Shown: positions 45,333 through 54,203 of the stretch, piece after piece
How the letters are laid out: the number at the start of each line of letters is the position of its first letter
How positions within the stretch are numbered: position 1 is the stretch's first letter
Source of the DNA: Pseudomonas umsongensis
Lineage (GTDB): Bacteria > Pseudomonadota > Gammaproteobacteria > Pseudomonadales > Pseudomonadaceae
Reading direction: 5' to 3'
Length of the DNA: 64,000 bases
Assembly: GCF_002236105.1 (NCBI RefSeq)
Contig: NZ_NIWU01000004.1
Coordinates: forward strand, 1-64,000
Translations under genes and position numbers: made by a program
The notes under the pieces: generated by a model
Told to the model about the DNA's origin: nothing
Database searches by the model: none
What the model saw: only the letters and a program-made list of their open reading frames with translations

Positions 45333-47042
45333 CTAGTTGATATCGACCAACTTGTCACCGTAGCTACGTGGCGTGTACACCCACAACGATCCCTGAGGCC
45401 GAGCAAATACGCGAGTCGTGGATGAGCCAATCAACACCATGGTTCGCATGTCGACTTGATCCGGCGTCAATTGACCGAGTGTCGTGACCCGCAACGTCTG
45501 CCCCGGGCGCCCTACATCGCGTCCCAACACGACGGGTGTGTCAGCAGCACGATGCAGCGCGACGATTTCCAGTGCACGCCCCAACTGCCAAGGCCGGGAA
45601 CGTGAGATCGGGTTATAGAAAGCCATCGCCAGGTCGGCTTGCGCCGCAAGGTCCAGGCGCTTCTCGATGATGTCCCAAGGCTTGAGGTTGTCCGAAAGCG
45701 ACAGTACGCAGAAATCATGCCCCAACGGGGCGCCTGCCTGGGCAGCCGTTGCCAGCGATGCCGAAACGCCCGGAAGGATTTCCAGATCAACGTTGTGCCA
45801 CGCTGGATCGCGGGACTCATGCAGAGCCTCGAGTACCGCTGCGGCCATGGCAAAGACACCGGGGTCCCCGGAAGATACGACCACTACGCAGCGACCCTGC
45901 GCCGCAAGCTCAAAGGCGTGGCGGGCACGCTGCATTTCTTCACGGTTGTCGGTGCAGTGCAGGACCTGATCCGCACGGAACGGTCCCGCCATGCGCACAT
46001 AGGTTTCATAACCGAGAACGTCATTGGCGCGGGCCAGTTCCGCCTTGACCGCAGGCACCATCAGATCGGCGGCGCCGGGGCCGAGACCGATCACCGCCAG
46101 GCGACCGCGAGGACGGCCAATCGACGAGGGGTCCAAAGGCTGCTTGGCAACTGCGATGGCAACGGCCTCATCGCCAAACACGGAAACAGGCTGTTCGATG
46201 GCGTTACGCATCAGGTTACTGGCCGCGCCAACATCATCGACAAAACGTAGCGGCACACCCAACTCAAGCGCCGCTTCACGCAGTGTTGGACTCGACATTT
46301 CACTATCGGCAGCCAGCAGGCAGGCCAACGACTGCACGGCGATTTTTGCCTGATGCAAAGCCTCGCGAACTGTACCGGGAACATCAACCACGCCAGCACC
46401 GACCGCGACCAACACGTTGCGTGGATAAATCAGCAGCTCATTGGCAGCCGGCGTACGCTCGGCATGACCGACGTGAACGGCCAGCCGCGCTTGCGGGTTT
46501 TCCGGTAACTGCGCCTGCACTAACCAAGGCGCGGCCCCTTCGATTCGCACCGACTCACCGGCGAGCAAATCGGAAACGAAGCGTTTGCCCAGCTCAAGAT
46601 CACCCAAGGCATAACCGCTGGGTGGATTCAGCAGGCAGGTACCAAAACGCAATTCGCCACTGGTGGTGATCGCCGCTGAAACGTCCAGTGCCGCAGCAAC
46701 CTCCCGCGCCAACACGTTCACGCCAGCCAAACCACCGAGCAGCGGCACCACGGCGCTCCCGTCTTCGGCGACGGCGAGCACGGGTGGCTCGGCCCCCTTC
46801 TCCATTAGCAACGGCGCCAGGGTGCGAATGACGATACCGGCTGCGCACAGGGCGATGATCGGCGTGTCTTGTTGATAAAGCTCACGCAATGTCGCACCGA
46901 ACTCGCGGTAAGTGCGATCGGCACCGACGACGCGTTCGTCCAGGCCGTGGATCAAGGCGCCGGGGTACAGCCGTTGAATGCTGCGCGCGGTGGCGAGGCT
47001 GCCATTGCCGAGAATGACAATGGCCGGAGCTGGACGAGTCAT
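45333..47042 (-). CDS. cobJ: Precorrin-3B C17-methyltransferase fused to a CbiG-like domain
   Basis: A 569-residue fusion. The N-terminal half (about 1-300) is CbiG-like (LCAAGIVIRTLAPLL, GGLAGVNVLAREVA, VGAGVVDVPGTVREAL in modified form). The C-terminal half is the CobJ/CbiH tetrapyrrole methylase (LAVIGLGPGAADLMVPAV; SSGDPGVFAMAAAVLEAL; FYNPISRSRPWQL). It methylates C17 and contracts the corrin ring. The ATG at 47042 overlaps the cobI stop as TGATG. The same fusion exists in P. aeruginosa cobJ. Confidence 0.92.
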   Translation of the reverse strand: MTRPAPAIVILGNGSLATARSIQRLYPGALIHGLDERVVGADRTYREFGATLRELYQQDTPIIALCAAGIVIRTLAPLLMEKGAEPPVLAVAEDGSAVVPLLGGLAGVNVLAREVAAALDVSAAITTSGELRFGTCLLNPPSGYALGDLELGKRFVSDLLAGESVRIEGAAPWLVQAQLPENPQARLAVHVGHAERTPAANELLIYPRNVLVAVGAGVVDVPGTVREALHQAKIAVQSLACLLAADSEMSSPTLREAALELGVPLRFVDDVGAASNLMRNAIEQPVSVFGDEAVAIAVAKQPLDPSSIGRPRGRLAVIGLGPGAADLMVPAVKAELARANDVLGYETYVRMAGPFRADQVLHCTDNREEMQRARHAFELAAQGRCVVVVSSGDPGVFAMAAAVLEALHESRDPAWHNVDLEILPGVSASLATAAQAGAPLGHDFCVLSLSDNLKPWDIIEKRLDLAAQADLAMAFYNPISRSRPWQLGRALEIVALHRAADTPVVLGRDVGRPGQTLRVTTLGQLTPDQVDMRTMVLIGSSTTRVFARPQGSLWVYTPRSYGDKLVDIN

Positions 47043-47776
47043 CAGCCTTGCCACCTTTCACCGGGAACGATGATCAGCGAGAAGTACGGCGACGACATAG
47101 GCTCGACCTGATCCAGCGGCACGATCTTCTGGTTGGCCATGGTCGCACGCTCCACATACAGCGCTCGCTCGGCCAATCCGAGTTCTTCCAGCACCTGACG
47201 GACTTTCGGGAAGTTACGGCCCAGTTTCATGATCACTGCCGCATCGGCGTCAGCCAGGCGACGCTTGAGATCCTCGTGAGGCAGCACGCCGGACAGCACC
47301 GACAGGCTCTGGTTGCGATACACCAACGGCGCGCCCAGTACCGAAGCACCGCCGAGCATGGAGCAGACACCCGGCACCACTTCGGCCTCATACCGTTGCG
47401 CCAGCCGATCGTGCAGGTACATGTAGGAGCCGTAGAAAAACGGATCGCCCTCGCAGATCACTGCCACGTCACGACCCGCATCGAGATGCGCGGCCAGCTC
47501 TTCACCGGCCGCATCGTAGAAATCGCTGATCACTTGCTCGTAGGACAGTGGTGCCGGCAACGCTTCGGTGGTCACCGGGTACACCAGTGGCAACAAGGTT
47601 TGGGCGTCCTGCAAATGCGCTTCGATGATGCCGAAAGCGTTGCCCTTCTTACCCTTGGCGACGAAGTACGCCACTACCGGCGATTCGCGCAGCAGGCGCA
47701 GCGCCTTGACCGTAATCAGTTCCGGGTCACCCGGCCCCACGCCAAGGCCGATCAAACGTCCAGGTTGCTGCATCAT
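47042..47776 (-). CDS. cobI: Precorrin-2 C20-methyltransferase
   Basis: A 244-residue SAM-dependent tetrapyrrole methylase. The family motifs are RLIGLGVGPGDPELITVKAL at the start, VAVICEGDPFFYGSYMYL, and VVPGVCSMLGGASVLGAPL. Its ATG overlaps the cobH stop (ATGA) and its stop overlaps the cobJ start, so cobG-H-I-J are read as one tightly coupled leftward operon. Confidence 0.94.
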   Translation of the reverse strand: MMQQPGRLIGLGVGPGDPELITVKALRLLRESPVVAYFVAKGKKGNAFGIIEAHLQDAQTLLPLVYPVTTEALPAPLSYEQVISDFYDAAGEELAAHLDAGRDVAVICEGDPFFYGSYMYLHDRLAQRYEAEVVPGVCSMLGGASVLGAPLVYRNQSLSVLSGVLPHEDLKRRLADADAAVIMKLGRNFPKVRQVLEELGLAERALYVERATMANQKIVPLDQVEPMSSPYFSLIIVPGERWQG

Positions 47777-48399
47777 TCGATCTCCGTGGCGAGGGCGTTG
47801 ACGGCGGCGGCGGCCATGGCGCTACCGCCCAGCCGACCTTGCATGATAACGAACGGCACGCCACGACTGTCGGCGGCCAGTGCTGCCTTGGATTCGGCGG
47901 CGCCAACGAAGCCCACGGGGAAACCAAGGATCAACGCCGGTTTGGGCGCACCGGCGTCGAGCATTTCAAGCAGGTAAAACAGCGCTGTCGGCGCGTTACC
48001 GATCACCACGACACTGCCTTCCAGATGAGGACGCCACAGTTCCAGTGCCGCGGCGGAACGGGTGTTGCCCAGTTCACGCGCCAGCTGTGGAACGCTTTCA
48101 TCTCGCAGGGTGCAGATGACCGGGTTGTTCGCTGGCAAACGCGCACGGGTTATGCCCTCGGACACCATCCGCGCATCACACAGAATCGGCGCGCCGGCGG
48201 CCAGCGCATCGCGCCCGGCCTTGCCCGCGCCCGTGGAAAACTGCAGGCCATCGATAGCATCGACCATGCCGCAAGCATGTATCACACGGACTGCGAGTTT
48301 TTCCAGATCGGCCGGAATGCGTTCGAGGTTGGCCTCGGCCCGGATGATCGCGAAGGAATTGCGATAGATCTCCTGACCGTCGCGGATGTAATCAAGCAT
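47773..48399 (-). CDS. cobH: Precorrin-8X methylmutase
   Basis: A 208-residue enzyme that moves the C11 methyl to C12, giving hydrogenobyrinate. It opens DYIRDGQEIYRNSFAIIRAE with the substrate-binding part; the catalytic histidine is in VRVIHACGMVDAI. GFPVGFVGAAESKAAL is the conserved C-terminal motif. The ATG at 48399 overlaps the cobG 3' end by eight bases. Confidence 0.94.
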   Translation of the reverse strand: MLDYIRDGQEIYRNSFAIIRAEANLERIPADLEKLAVRVIHACGMVDAIDGLQFSTGAGKAGRDALAAGAPILCDARMVSEGITRARLPANNPVICTLRDESVPQLARELGNTRSAAALELWRPHLEGSVVVIGNAPTALFYLLEMLDAGAPKPALILGFPVGFVGAAESKAALAADSRGVPFVIMQGRLGGSAMAAAAVNALATEIE

Positions 48400-49747
48400 C
48401 AAGGGGGCTCCGTGAGCGGGCATCGAGCAAGGCCGCGACCGCTTCAATAGTAAGATTGCGAGCGTGCAGCGCGCCGAAACCCGGCTGCGCGGCATCGCGA
48501 AAATAGAGGTCGTAGTGACCAGGGCGCGTCGCCAACAATGTGACGGGCGCCGTGTGCGCGCACGCGCAGGAGCGCGAACAGCCAGACAAGTGAACCTGCG
48601 CCTGTGCGGATTGATCACGCAGCCGTTCGGCCAGTTGCCGCGCGTCGTCCTTGGTATCCGCCAAGCCTTTGCCGCAACCGGCCGATCCGGTGCAGGCCAC
48701 CAGATGGGCCAGGGTCTGATCGGCGTCGACCAGATAACCCAATGCCTGCAATTGTTGACGCAGGGCTGGTGAATCTTCATGGCGAATATTTGGCAGCAAC
48801 AGGCTTTGCCAAGGGGTCAGGCGCAGGCTGGCATCTCCAAACGCCTCGGCCAGATGAGCCGCCCCCTTGAGCATCGTCGGGTCCAGTCGCCCCAGCGCAG
48901 GCACCGCGCCGACATAGACAAGGCCTTCCTGACGCTGCGGATGACTGCCGATGTGCAAACGCGCAGTTGCAGTCGAGCGCTGCCATGGCTCCATGGCAAA
49001 CAAGGGCACGCGCCCGGCCAGCCGTTGCAACAGTGAATCCAGCGAATGCTCAGTCAGCAGATGTCGCATCCGCGTCTGATCCGGCCGTGCAAGTTCGAGA
49101 AACAACTCCAACACCGCCATCACCAACGCATGTCCGTCACGCAGCAATACCGCTGCCAACGGCGCATCGGTGGGGCACCCCGCCAGACCGAAGGCCAGCA
49201 CAGGCTCGCCATTTCGATCAGCCGCACTCAGCCAGAGGTCATGGGGATGCTCGAGCATTGCCAAGGCTTCACCACCATCCAGTTGCACGGCGAACTTGGC
49301 CGATAACTCATGGAAGCGCGCATGGGTTTGCAAGCTGTCGAGAATGTCTCGGGCCAAGGGCCTGCTGTCGATCAGCATGTGCCGGTCAATGCCGGCGCTT
49401 GGGCTGAGCATCAGATTGCGCACATCATCGCCAGCGACGTTGACCGGCCCCAACCCGACAGCCAGCAGCCTCTCGATCAACGCGGTGGACTGCTGGCCAA
49501 TTCCGCGAATTTGCAGATTGGCGCGGTTGGTCGCCTCTATCACGCCACCGGCATAGCGTTCGGCGGCATCAGCCACCGCCACGGCCTGATCTGCACGAAT
49601 AGCCCCGCCGGCAAGTTTGATCCGACAAATACCGCCATCCAGCGCCTGCACGACACGCAACAAACCGGGACAGGCCGATGGGCGCAAGGGACTGGATGTC
49701 TGAGGTGAATTCACGGGGATGACCGGCAACGGGACGAAGGGGCGCAT
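48392..49747 (-). CDS. cobG: Precorrin-3B synthase
   Basis: A 451-residue protein of the nitrite/sulfite reductase fold. The siroheme/4Fe-4S cysteines are visible in ACTGSAGCGKGLADTKDDAR and HLSGCSRSCACAH. CobG uses oxygen to make precorrin-3B, so this is the oxygen-dependent corrin route. The start at 49747 (MRPFVPLPVIPVN) is the more plausible of two ATGs, though its ribosome site is weak; 49813 is the alternative. It heads the leftward cob operon. No cobalamin riboswitch was recognised upstream. Confidence 0.9.
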   Translation of the reverse strand: MRPFVPLPVIPVNSPQTSSPLRPSACPGLLRVVQALDGGICRIKLAGGAIRADQAVAVADAAERYAGGVIEATNRANLQIRGIGQQSTALIERLLAVGLGPVNVAGDDVRNLMLSPSAGIDRHMLIDSRPLARDILDSLQTHARFHELSAKFAVQLDGGEALAMLEHPHDLWLSAADRNGEPVLAFGLAGCPTDAPLAAVLLRDGHALVMAVLELFLELARPDQTRMRHLLTEHSLDSLLQRLAGRVPLFAMEPWQRSTATARLHIGSHPQRQEGLVYVGAVPALGRLDPTMLKGAAHLAEAFGDASLRLTPWQSLLLPNIRHEDSPALRQQLQALGYLVDADQTLAHLVACTGSAGCGKGLADTKDDARQLAERLRDQSAQAQVHLSGCSRSCACAHTAPVTLLATRPGHYDLYFRDAAQPGFGALHARNLTIEAVAALLDARSRSPLDA

Positions 49748-50002
49748 TATGCCTGCTTTGTCCGGCGGGATGAAAAAGCTCAAGTGGATTGACGACGAAG
49801 CGCGCTCGCCCAAAGGTCAACGGTCGCTCGCCTGAAGTCTGAAACGCCCACCGGCACTTGCGTTTCAAAGACAACTGCGCAGTGTATTTAACAGCCAGTA
49901 GCAGTTCTTCAAGCCAACGTTATTTTAGCCGCAGGCAGGCTGCTGTACTTTCTCCACCAGGAAGACCACTTCCTCCACTAAAATTTTATTCAAGGACTGA
50001 AT

Positions 50003-50653
50003 ATGAACAGTAGGAACTTCTCCGGCGTATTGACCGGTCCCACTCTGCTTTCAAGCATTGAGGACATATCACTTGCGGATCATGACGACCTGACCCACTG
50101 CACACAGATCGCCACCCAATCCGCCGACACGGCCTGCAGTCGCTTTGTCGATTCGACAAAGTGGCTGAATGAATATATGACGACGCTGAGTTTCCTGGGG
50201 TGGTCTGTCTTCCAGGATGCAATCTTTACCCGCACCCGTCACGATGTCTTGAGAAACGTTGCGGATTTCCTGGTCGAGAGCGCCGGGAAGATGCCCGACA
50301 GCCGACAAGGTAACGCGATGATCGACACGCTCGACGCCCTGAAACCCGACAAACCCGCGTTGCTCTCTCTGGACCAGGAGAGTCTCCGGGGTCGACACTT
50401 TCAGGTTATTCCCGTCCGCTATGACGCCAAGGGCTGTCTGGAAATAGCGGTTTTCAATCTTGAATTGGTAGCGTCTACCAATGAAAGTAACTTCCTGTAC
50501 GTCGAATCGGAAAAGCGCTCCGCCACGATCATCCAGCAACGAGCCTATCTCAAACTGGATAAAAGAATACTTGGAACAAAAAGAACGCTTATTGATAAAA
50601 AGCGTCGCGAGATCAAAATGAAGAGATTCGATCTGCTAAAAAACAACCCTTAA
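50003..50653 (+). CDS. Unrecognised accessory protein, family member 3
   Basis: A 216-residue protein with CAAGGAC before its ATG. I do not recognise it. It has STKWLNEYMTTLSFLGWSVF, which aligns with the W-x3-F/Y-x3-L-x3-G-W motif of the proteins at 43584 and 44321. A helical and then beta-rich middle follows (ALLSLDQESLRGRHFQVIPV; CLEIAVFNLELVAS), and a Lys/Arg-rich end (AYLKLDKRILGTKRTLIDKK). It lacks a signal peptide and the hydrophobic segment of member 2. It sits between the two oppositely oriented cob operons and is more AT-rich than both. Confidence 0.76.
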   Translation: MNSRNFSGVLTGPTLLSSIEDISLADHDDLTHCTQIATQSADTACSRFVDSTKWLNEYMTTLSFLGWSVFQDAIFTRTRHDVLRNVADFLVESAGKMPDSRQGNAMIDTLDALKPDKPALLSLDQESLRGRHFQVIPVRYDAKGCLEIAVFNLELVASTNESNFLYVESEKRSATIIQQRAYLKLDKRILGTKRTLIDKKRREIKMKRFDLLKNNP

Positions 50654-50827
50654 GCGAAGCAGATTAAATCCCCATCATTTTGCAGGGCAGCCATCGCCCT
50701 TGAACGCGATTTCATCGACGACGACGGGCGAATGCAATCGACACCGCGTTATGATGCCCCACCGCGCCGGTCGAGATGGACCTGGCCGCGGAGATGATTG
50801 GGCTTTGGTCGATAGAAGAGGAATGGC

Positions 50828-52039
50828 ATGCCCCCTTGGCTGACAGTGGTAGGCATCGGTGAAGACGGCTTCAAGGGCTTGGGCAAGAACGCTCGGCACG
50901 CCCTGCTGGGCGCTTCGCGGATCATTGGCGGCCAGCGGCAACTGGATTTGCTGCCGGTGTGTATTCGTGGTGAACGGCAAGTGTGGCCCAGCCCGTTTTC
51001 GCTGGCGCCGGTGCTGGAGCGGTACGGTGAGCCCGTTTGCGTGCTGGCCAGCGGTGACCCCATGTTCTTTGGTGTTGGCGCCAGCCTCGCTCGGCAACTA
51101 CCCAGCAGTGAAATGCTGGTCTTGCCCGCGCCATCTTCTTGCTCACTTGCCGCCGCGCGGATGGGCTGGCCGTTGCAGGATGTGGTGACGCTGTCGGTGG
51201 TCGCTCGCCCCATCGCGGCGCTTAATGCTCAGTTGTCCAGTGGCGTTCGTCTGCTGGTGCTGAGCAATGACGGCCAAAGTCCCGCCGCGATCGCGGCATT
51301 GTTGCGCGAACGCGGGTTCGGGCCGAGCCGCCTGAGCGTGCTGGAACATTTGGGTGGTGAGGCCGAGCGACGCATCGACGGTGCGGCCAACGACTGGGCC
51401 GACCCGGTTGTCGCCGACCTGAACCTGATCGCCATAGAATGCATCGCCCAAGCAAACGCGCCGCGTCTGTCGCGACTGGCCGGCTTGCCGGACTCCGCCT
51501 TCAGGCACGACGGCCAACTGACCAAACGCGATGTGCGCGCCATCACACTCGCTCGACTGGCACCGGTTCCCGGTGAGCTGTTATGGGATGTCGGTGCCGG
51601 CAGCGGCTCCATTGGCATTGAATGGATGCGCGCTCATCCCGGTTGCCGGGCGCTGGCCATCGAGGCCGACGAAGGTCGGCAGCTGTTGATCGAGCACAAC
51701 CGCGACGCACTCGGTGTGCCCGGCCTGCAATTGATTCGCGGCAGTGCACCGCAGGCGCTGGTGGGACTCGAGCGTCCGGACGCGGTGTTCATCGGCGGCG
51801 GCGTCACCCGCGAAGGCGTCCTCGACGCTTGCTGGGCAGCGCTCAAGCCTGGCGGCCGCCTGATTGCCAATGCGGTCACGCTGCAAAGTGAAATGACCCT
51901 GATGGCCTGGCGCGAACAGCACGGGGGCGAGGTGACGCGTATTCATATCGCCCAGGCGCAGCCCCTGGGAGACTTCGACACCTGGCGCCAGGCGTTGCCG
52001 ATTACCTTGCTGGACGTGGTCAAACCCTTCGATGCGTGA
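50828..52039 (+). CDS. cobL: Precorrin-6Y C5,15-methyltransferase (decarboxylating)
   Basis: A 403-residue CbiE-CbiT fusion. The N-terminal methylase (about 1-200) has LTVVGIGEDGFKGLGKNARH and VLASGDPMFFGVGASL. The C-terminal Rossmann domain (about 215-403) has LTKRDVRAITLARLAP and LLWDVGAGSGSIGIEWMRA. It methylates C5 and C15 and removes a carboxyl from ring C. It heads the rightward cobL-cbiD-cobK unit and overlaps cbiD by eight bases. Confidence 0.93.
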   Translation: MPPWLTVVGIGEDGFKGLGKNARHALLGASRIIGGQRQLDLLPVCIRGERQVWPSPFSLAPVLERYGEPVCVLASGDPMFFGVGASLARQLPSSEMLVLPAPSSCSLAAARMGWPLQDVVTLSVVARPIAALNAQLSSGVRLLVLSNDGQSPAAIAALLRERGFGPSRLSVLEHLGGEAERRIDGAANDWADPVVADLNLIAIECIAQANAPRLSRLAGLPDSAFRHDGQLTKRDVRAITLARLAPVPGELLWDVGAGSGSIGIEWMRAHPGCRALAIEADEGRQLLIEHNRDALGVPGLQLIRGSAPQALVGLERPDAVFIGGGVTREGVLDACWAALKPGGRLIANAVTLQSEMTLMAWREQHGGEVTRIHIAQAQPLGDFDTWRQALPITLLDVVKPFDA

Positions 52040-53129
52040 CGAAACCGCCGAACAACCCGCACCACTGCGCAGCGGCCTGACCACGGGCAGCTGCGCGACC
52101 GCGACCAGCCTGGCAGCGGCTCGCCTGCTGCTCGGTGGCACTTCGTCGGATGCCGTGCACATCGTGCTGCCAAAGGGTAGGCAGGTGCAGATGCGCCTGG
52201 AGTTCTGCCGCCTGATCGACGGTGGCGCCGAGGCAGGAACGATCAAGGATGCCGGAGACGATCCCGACGTAACCCACGGTGCGTTGCTCTACTCTCAGGT
52301 GTGCCTGCGCAGCGAACCGGGTATCGGTTTCAATGCCGGGCGTGGTGTTGGTACGGTCACCCGCCCGGGGCTGGTGCTGGGCGTTGGCGAGCCGGCGATC
52401 AATCCCGTACCACGCAAGATGATCAGCGATCACCTGACGCTGCTTGCCAACGAATTCGGCTACCGCGGCGGTTTCGAGGTCACGGTGAATGTCGAGAATG
52501 GTGAGGCCCTGGCGCTGAAAACCATGAACCCGCGCCTGGGCATTCTCGGCGGCCTGTCGATCCTCGGCACCAGCGGTATTGTCCGGCCGTTTTCCTGCGC
52601 GGCCTATATCGCCTCGATCCACCAGGGCATCGACGTGGCCAAGACCAACGGCTACCTGCACATCGCCGCGTGCACCGGCAACGCCAGCGAAGACACCATG
52701 CGCCGGGTCTACAACCTGCCGGAAATCGCCCTGATCGAAATGGGCGATTTCGTCGGTGCCGTGCTCAAGCACCTGCGCAAGGTTCCGGTCGAAAAACTCA
52801 GCCTGTGCGGCGGCTTCGGCAAGATCAGCAAACTGGCGGCCGGGCACATGGACCTGCACAGTCGGCATTCGAGCATCGATCTGCCGCAACTGGCCGAATG
52901 GGCCGCCGCGGTCGGCGCCGATACGGCGCTGCAGCAAGGCATCCGTGAAGCCAATACCAGTCAACAGGCCCTGGCGATGGCCAGCGCCGCCGGCATCGCC
53001 CTCGGCGATGCCGTGTGCCAACACGCCCTGGACTTTGCCCGCAGCGTGGTGCCGGCGCAGGTTCAGGTCGAAGTGTTTGCCATCGATCGCCAGGGCGGAA
53101 TTGTTGGCCATGCAGGAGCTTTTCAATGA
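52032..53129 (+). CDS. cbiD: CbiD, precorrin-5/cobalt-precorrin-5 C1-methyltransferase
   Basis: A 365-residue protein with the CbiD signature RSGLTTGSCATATSLAAARL, the AGDDPDVTHGAL segment, and GTVTRPGLVLGVGEPAINPV. CbiD was first described in the anaerobic pathway; aerobic pathways often use CobF at this step. Here CbiD occurs with the aerobic CobG, as in P. aeruginosa. Coupled to both neighbours by overlapping codons. Confidence 0.93.
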   Translation: MRDETAEQPAPLRSGLTTGSCATATSLAAARLLLGGTSSDAVHIVLPKGRQVQMRLEFCRLIDGGAEAGTIKDAGDDPDVTHGALLYSQVCLRSEPGIGFNAGRGVGTVTRPGLVLGVGEPAINPVPRKMISDHLTLLANEFGYRGGFEVTVNVENGEALALKTMNPRLGILGGLSILGTSGIVRPFSCAAYIASIHQGIDVAKTNGYLHIAACTGNASEDTMRRVYNLPEIALIEMGDFVGAVLKHLRKVPVEKLSLCGGFGKISKLAAGHMDLHSRHSSIDLPQLAEWAAAVGADTALQQGIREANTSQQALAMASAAGIALGDAVCQHALDFARSVVPAQVQVEVFAIDRQGGIVGHAGAFQ

Positions 53130-53854
53130 AGCGCATTCTGTTGCTGGGCGGCGTGACCGAGGCGCTGGCCATTGCCCGAACCCTCGGCCCGCAACACATC
53201 TATAGCCTGGCGGGTGTCGGTCGAGTGCCGACGGACCTGACCTGCCAGGTTCGGGTCGGCGGCTATGGCGGTGCCGAAGGGCTGGCGCAATTCATACGCG
53301 ATGAAGGGATTGATCTGCTGCTCGACGCTACCCATCCCTACGCCGCCCGGATCAGTCAAAACGCCGCGACAGCGGCTCGGTTGAGCGGCATCGCCTGCTG
53401 GGCGCTGCGACGTCCGGCGTGGCAACCGCAGGCCGGCGATGACTGGCGCGAAGTCAGTGATTGGGCCGAGTTGATCGACGCGCTGAAACCCTTCCGTCGA
53501 CCGCTGTTCACCCTGGGTCGCGAGCCCTTGCAACACCTGGACGAAATCCCGCCGGAGCAATTCTGGACCTTGCGCGCGCTGGACGTTTACCCCGGCAACG
53601 AACGTTGCGAAGTGATCGGTGCACGCGGACCGTTCCTGATCGACGAGGAACGCGCCTTGTTCGAACGTCGGCAGATCGACGTGCTGATCAGCAAGAACAG
53701 CGGCAGCACCGCCACTGAGCCGAAGCTGGAGGTGGCGCGCGAGCGGGGGGTACCGGTGCTGGTGTTGAAGCGGCCGGTGTTGCCGGTGGTAGAGCGCGAG
53801 TTTGAGTCGGTGGCCGAGGTGTTGCGAGCAATGACAGAACAGGTTTTTATCTGA
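53126..53854 (+). CDS. cobK: Precorrin-6A reductase
   Basis: A 242-residue NADPH-dependent reductase. It opens KRILLLGGVTEALAIARTL, with LLLDATHPYAARISQNA, FTLGREPLQHL and LISKNSGSTATEPKLEVARE as family landmarks. The ATG at 53126 overlaps the cbiD stop (ATGA). It ends the rightward cob unit; a REPIN follows 25 bases later. Confidence 0.93.
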   Translation: MKRILLLGGVTEALAIARTLGPQHIYSLAGVGRVPTDLTCQVRVGGYGGAEGLAQFIRDEGIDLLLDATHPYAARISQNAATAARLSGIACWALRRPAWQPQAGDDWREVSDWAELIDALKPFRRPLFTLGREPLQHLDEIPPEQFWTLRALDVYPGNERCEVIGARGPFLIDEERALFERRQIDVLISKNSGSTATEPKLEVARERGVPVLVLKRPVLPVVEREFESVAEVLRAMTEQVFI

Positions 53855-53878
53855 GAATTGTGAACGCCTTAGTACGTC

Positions 53879-53970
53879 TTCGCGGGCAAGCCCGCTCCCA
53901 CAGGTTTTCTGTCTGGAATTGATTATGTGTCCGATGCCGATAACTGTGGGAGCGGGCTTGCCCGCGATGG
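53879..53970. repeat. REPIN after cobK
   Basis: TTCGCGGGCAAGCCCGCTCC at 53879 is inverted as GTGGGAGCGGGCTTGCCCGC at 53946. It occupies the first part of the 349-base gap between cobK and the copper genes. The rest of the gap is AT-rich, contains the small ORF at 54089, and probably holds the promoter of the copper operon; TGACA occurs twice at 54045 and 54058. Confidence 0.85.
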
Positions 53971-54088
53971 CGTCATTGATAGCGATGCAAAAGTTAAAGT
54001 CTACAAATCCACCAGCATTTACTTACACCCATTTAAAAGACGACTGACAAGTTTAAGTGACACTGGCATTTCGCTATTCGCAGCTATC

Positions 54089-54169
54089 ATGATGGATATG
54101 AGAACTTCGTGCTGCGACACCACACCGCACGCGGTGTTTTTACTTATCGGCCCTGATCAGGCTAAATAG
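54089..54169 (+). CDS. Possible 26-residue Cys-Cys leader peptide upstream of the copper genes
   Basis: ATG at 54089 (also 54092 and 54098) opens a 26-codon frame, MMDMRTSCCDTTPHAVFLLI onwards, ending at TAG 35 bases before the DUF2946 gene. Vicinal cysteines, a histidine and three methionines are all possible copper ligands. A terminator-like hairpin (54122-54141) lies inside the coding stretch. There is no good ribosome site, so translation is unproven. The layout would suit attenuation or a regulatory upstream ORF. The longer frame reaching back into the REPIN is not meaningful. Confidence 0.35.
   Translation: MMDMRTSCCDTTPHAVFLLIGPDQAK
54122..54141 (+). terminator. Terminator-like hairpin in the copper operon leader
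   Basis: ACACCG, loop CACG, CGGTGT, then TTTT. A short six-base stem with a T-run, within the possible leader peptide frame and 62 bases before the DUF2946 gene. It could attenuate transcription of the operon. Confidence 0.45.
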
Positions 54170-54203
54170 CCGCGCCTGATCGTCCACCCACCGGATTTGT
54201 CCC

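Noticed and set aside
49748..50827. Cobalamin riboswitch in front of the cob operons
   Set aside because: I looked for a B12-box-like conserved core on both strands and found none; a covariance search would be decisive.
53927..54088. N-terminal extension of the possible leader peptide frame
   Set aside because: The extension runs through a REPIN arm, so coding there is accidental; only the short 3' part was kept as a candidate.
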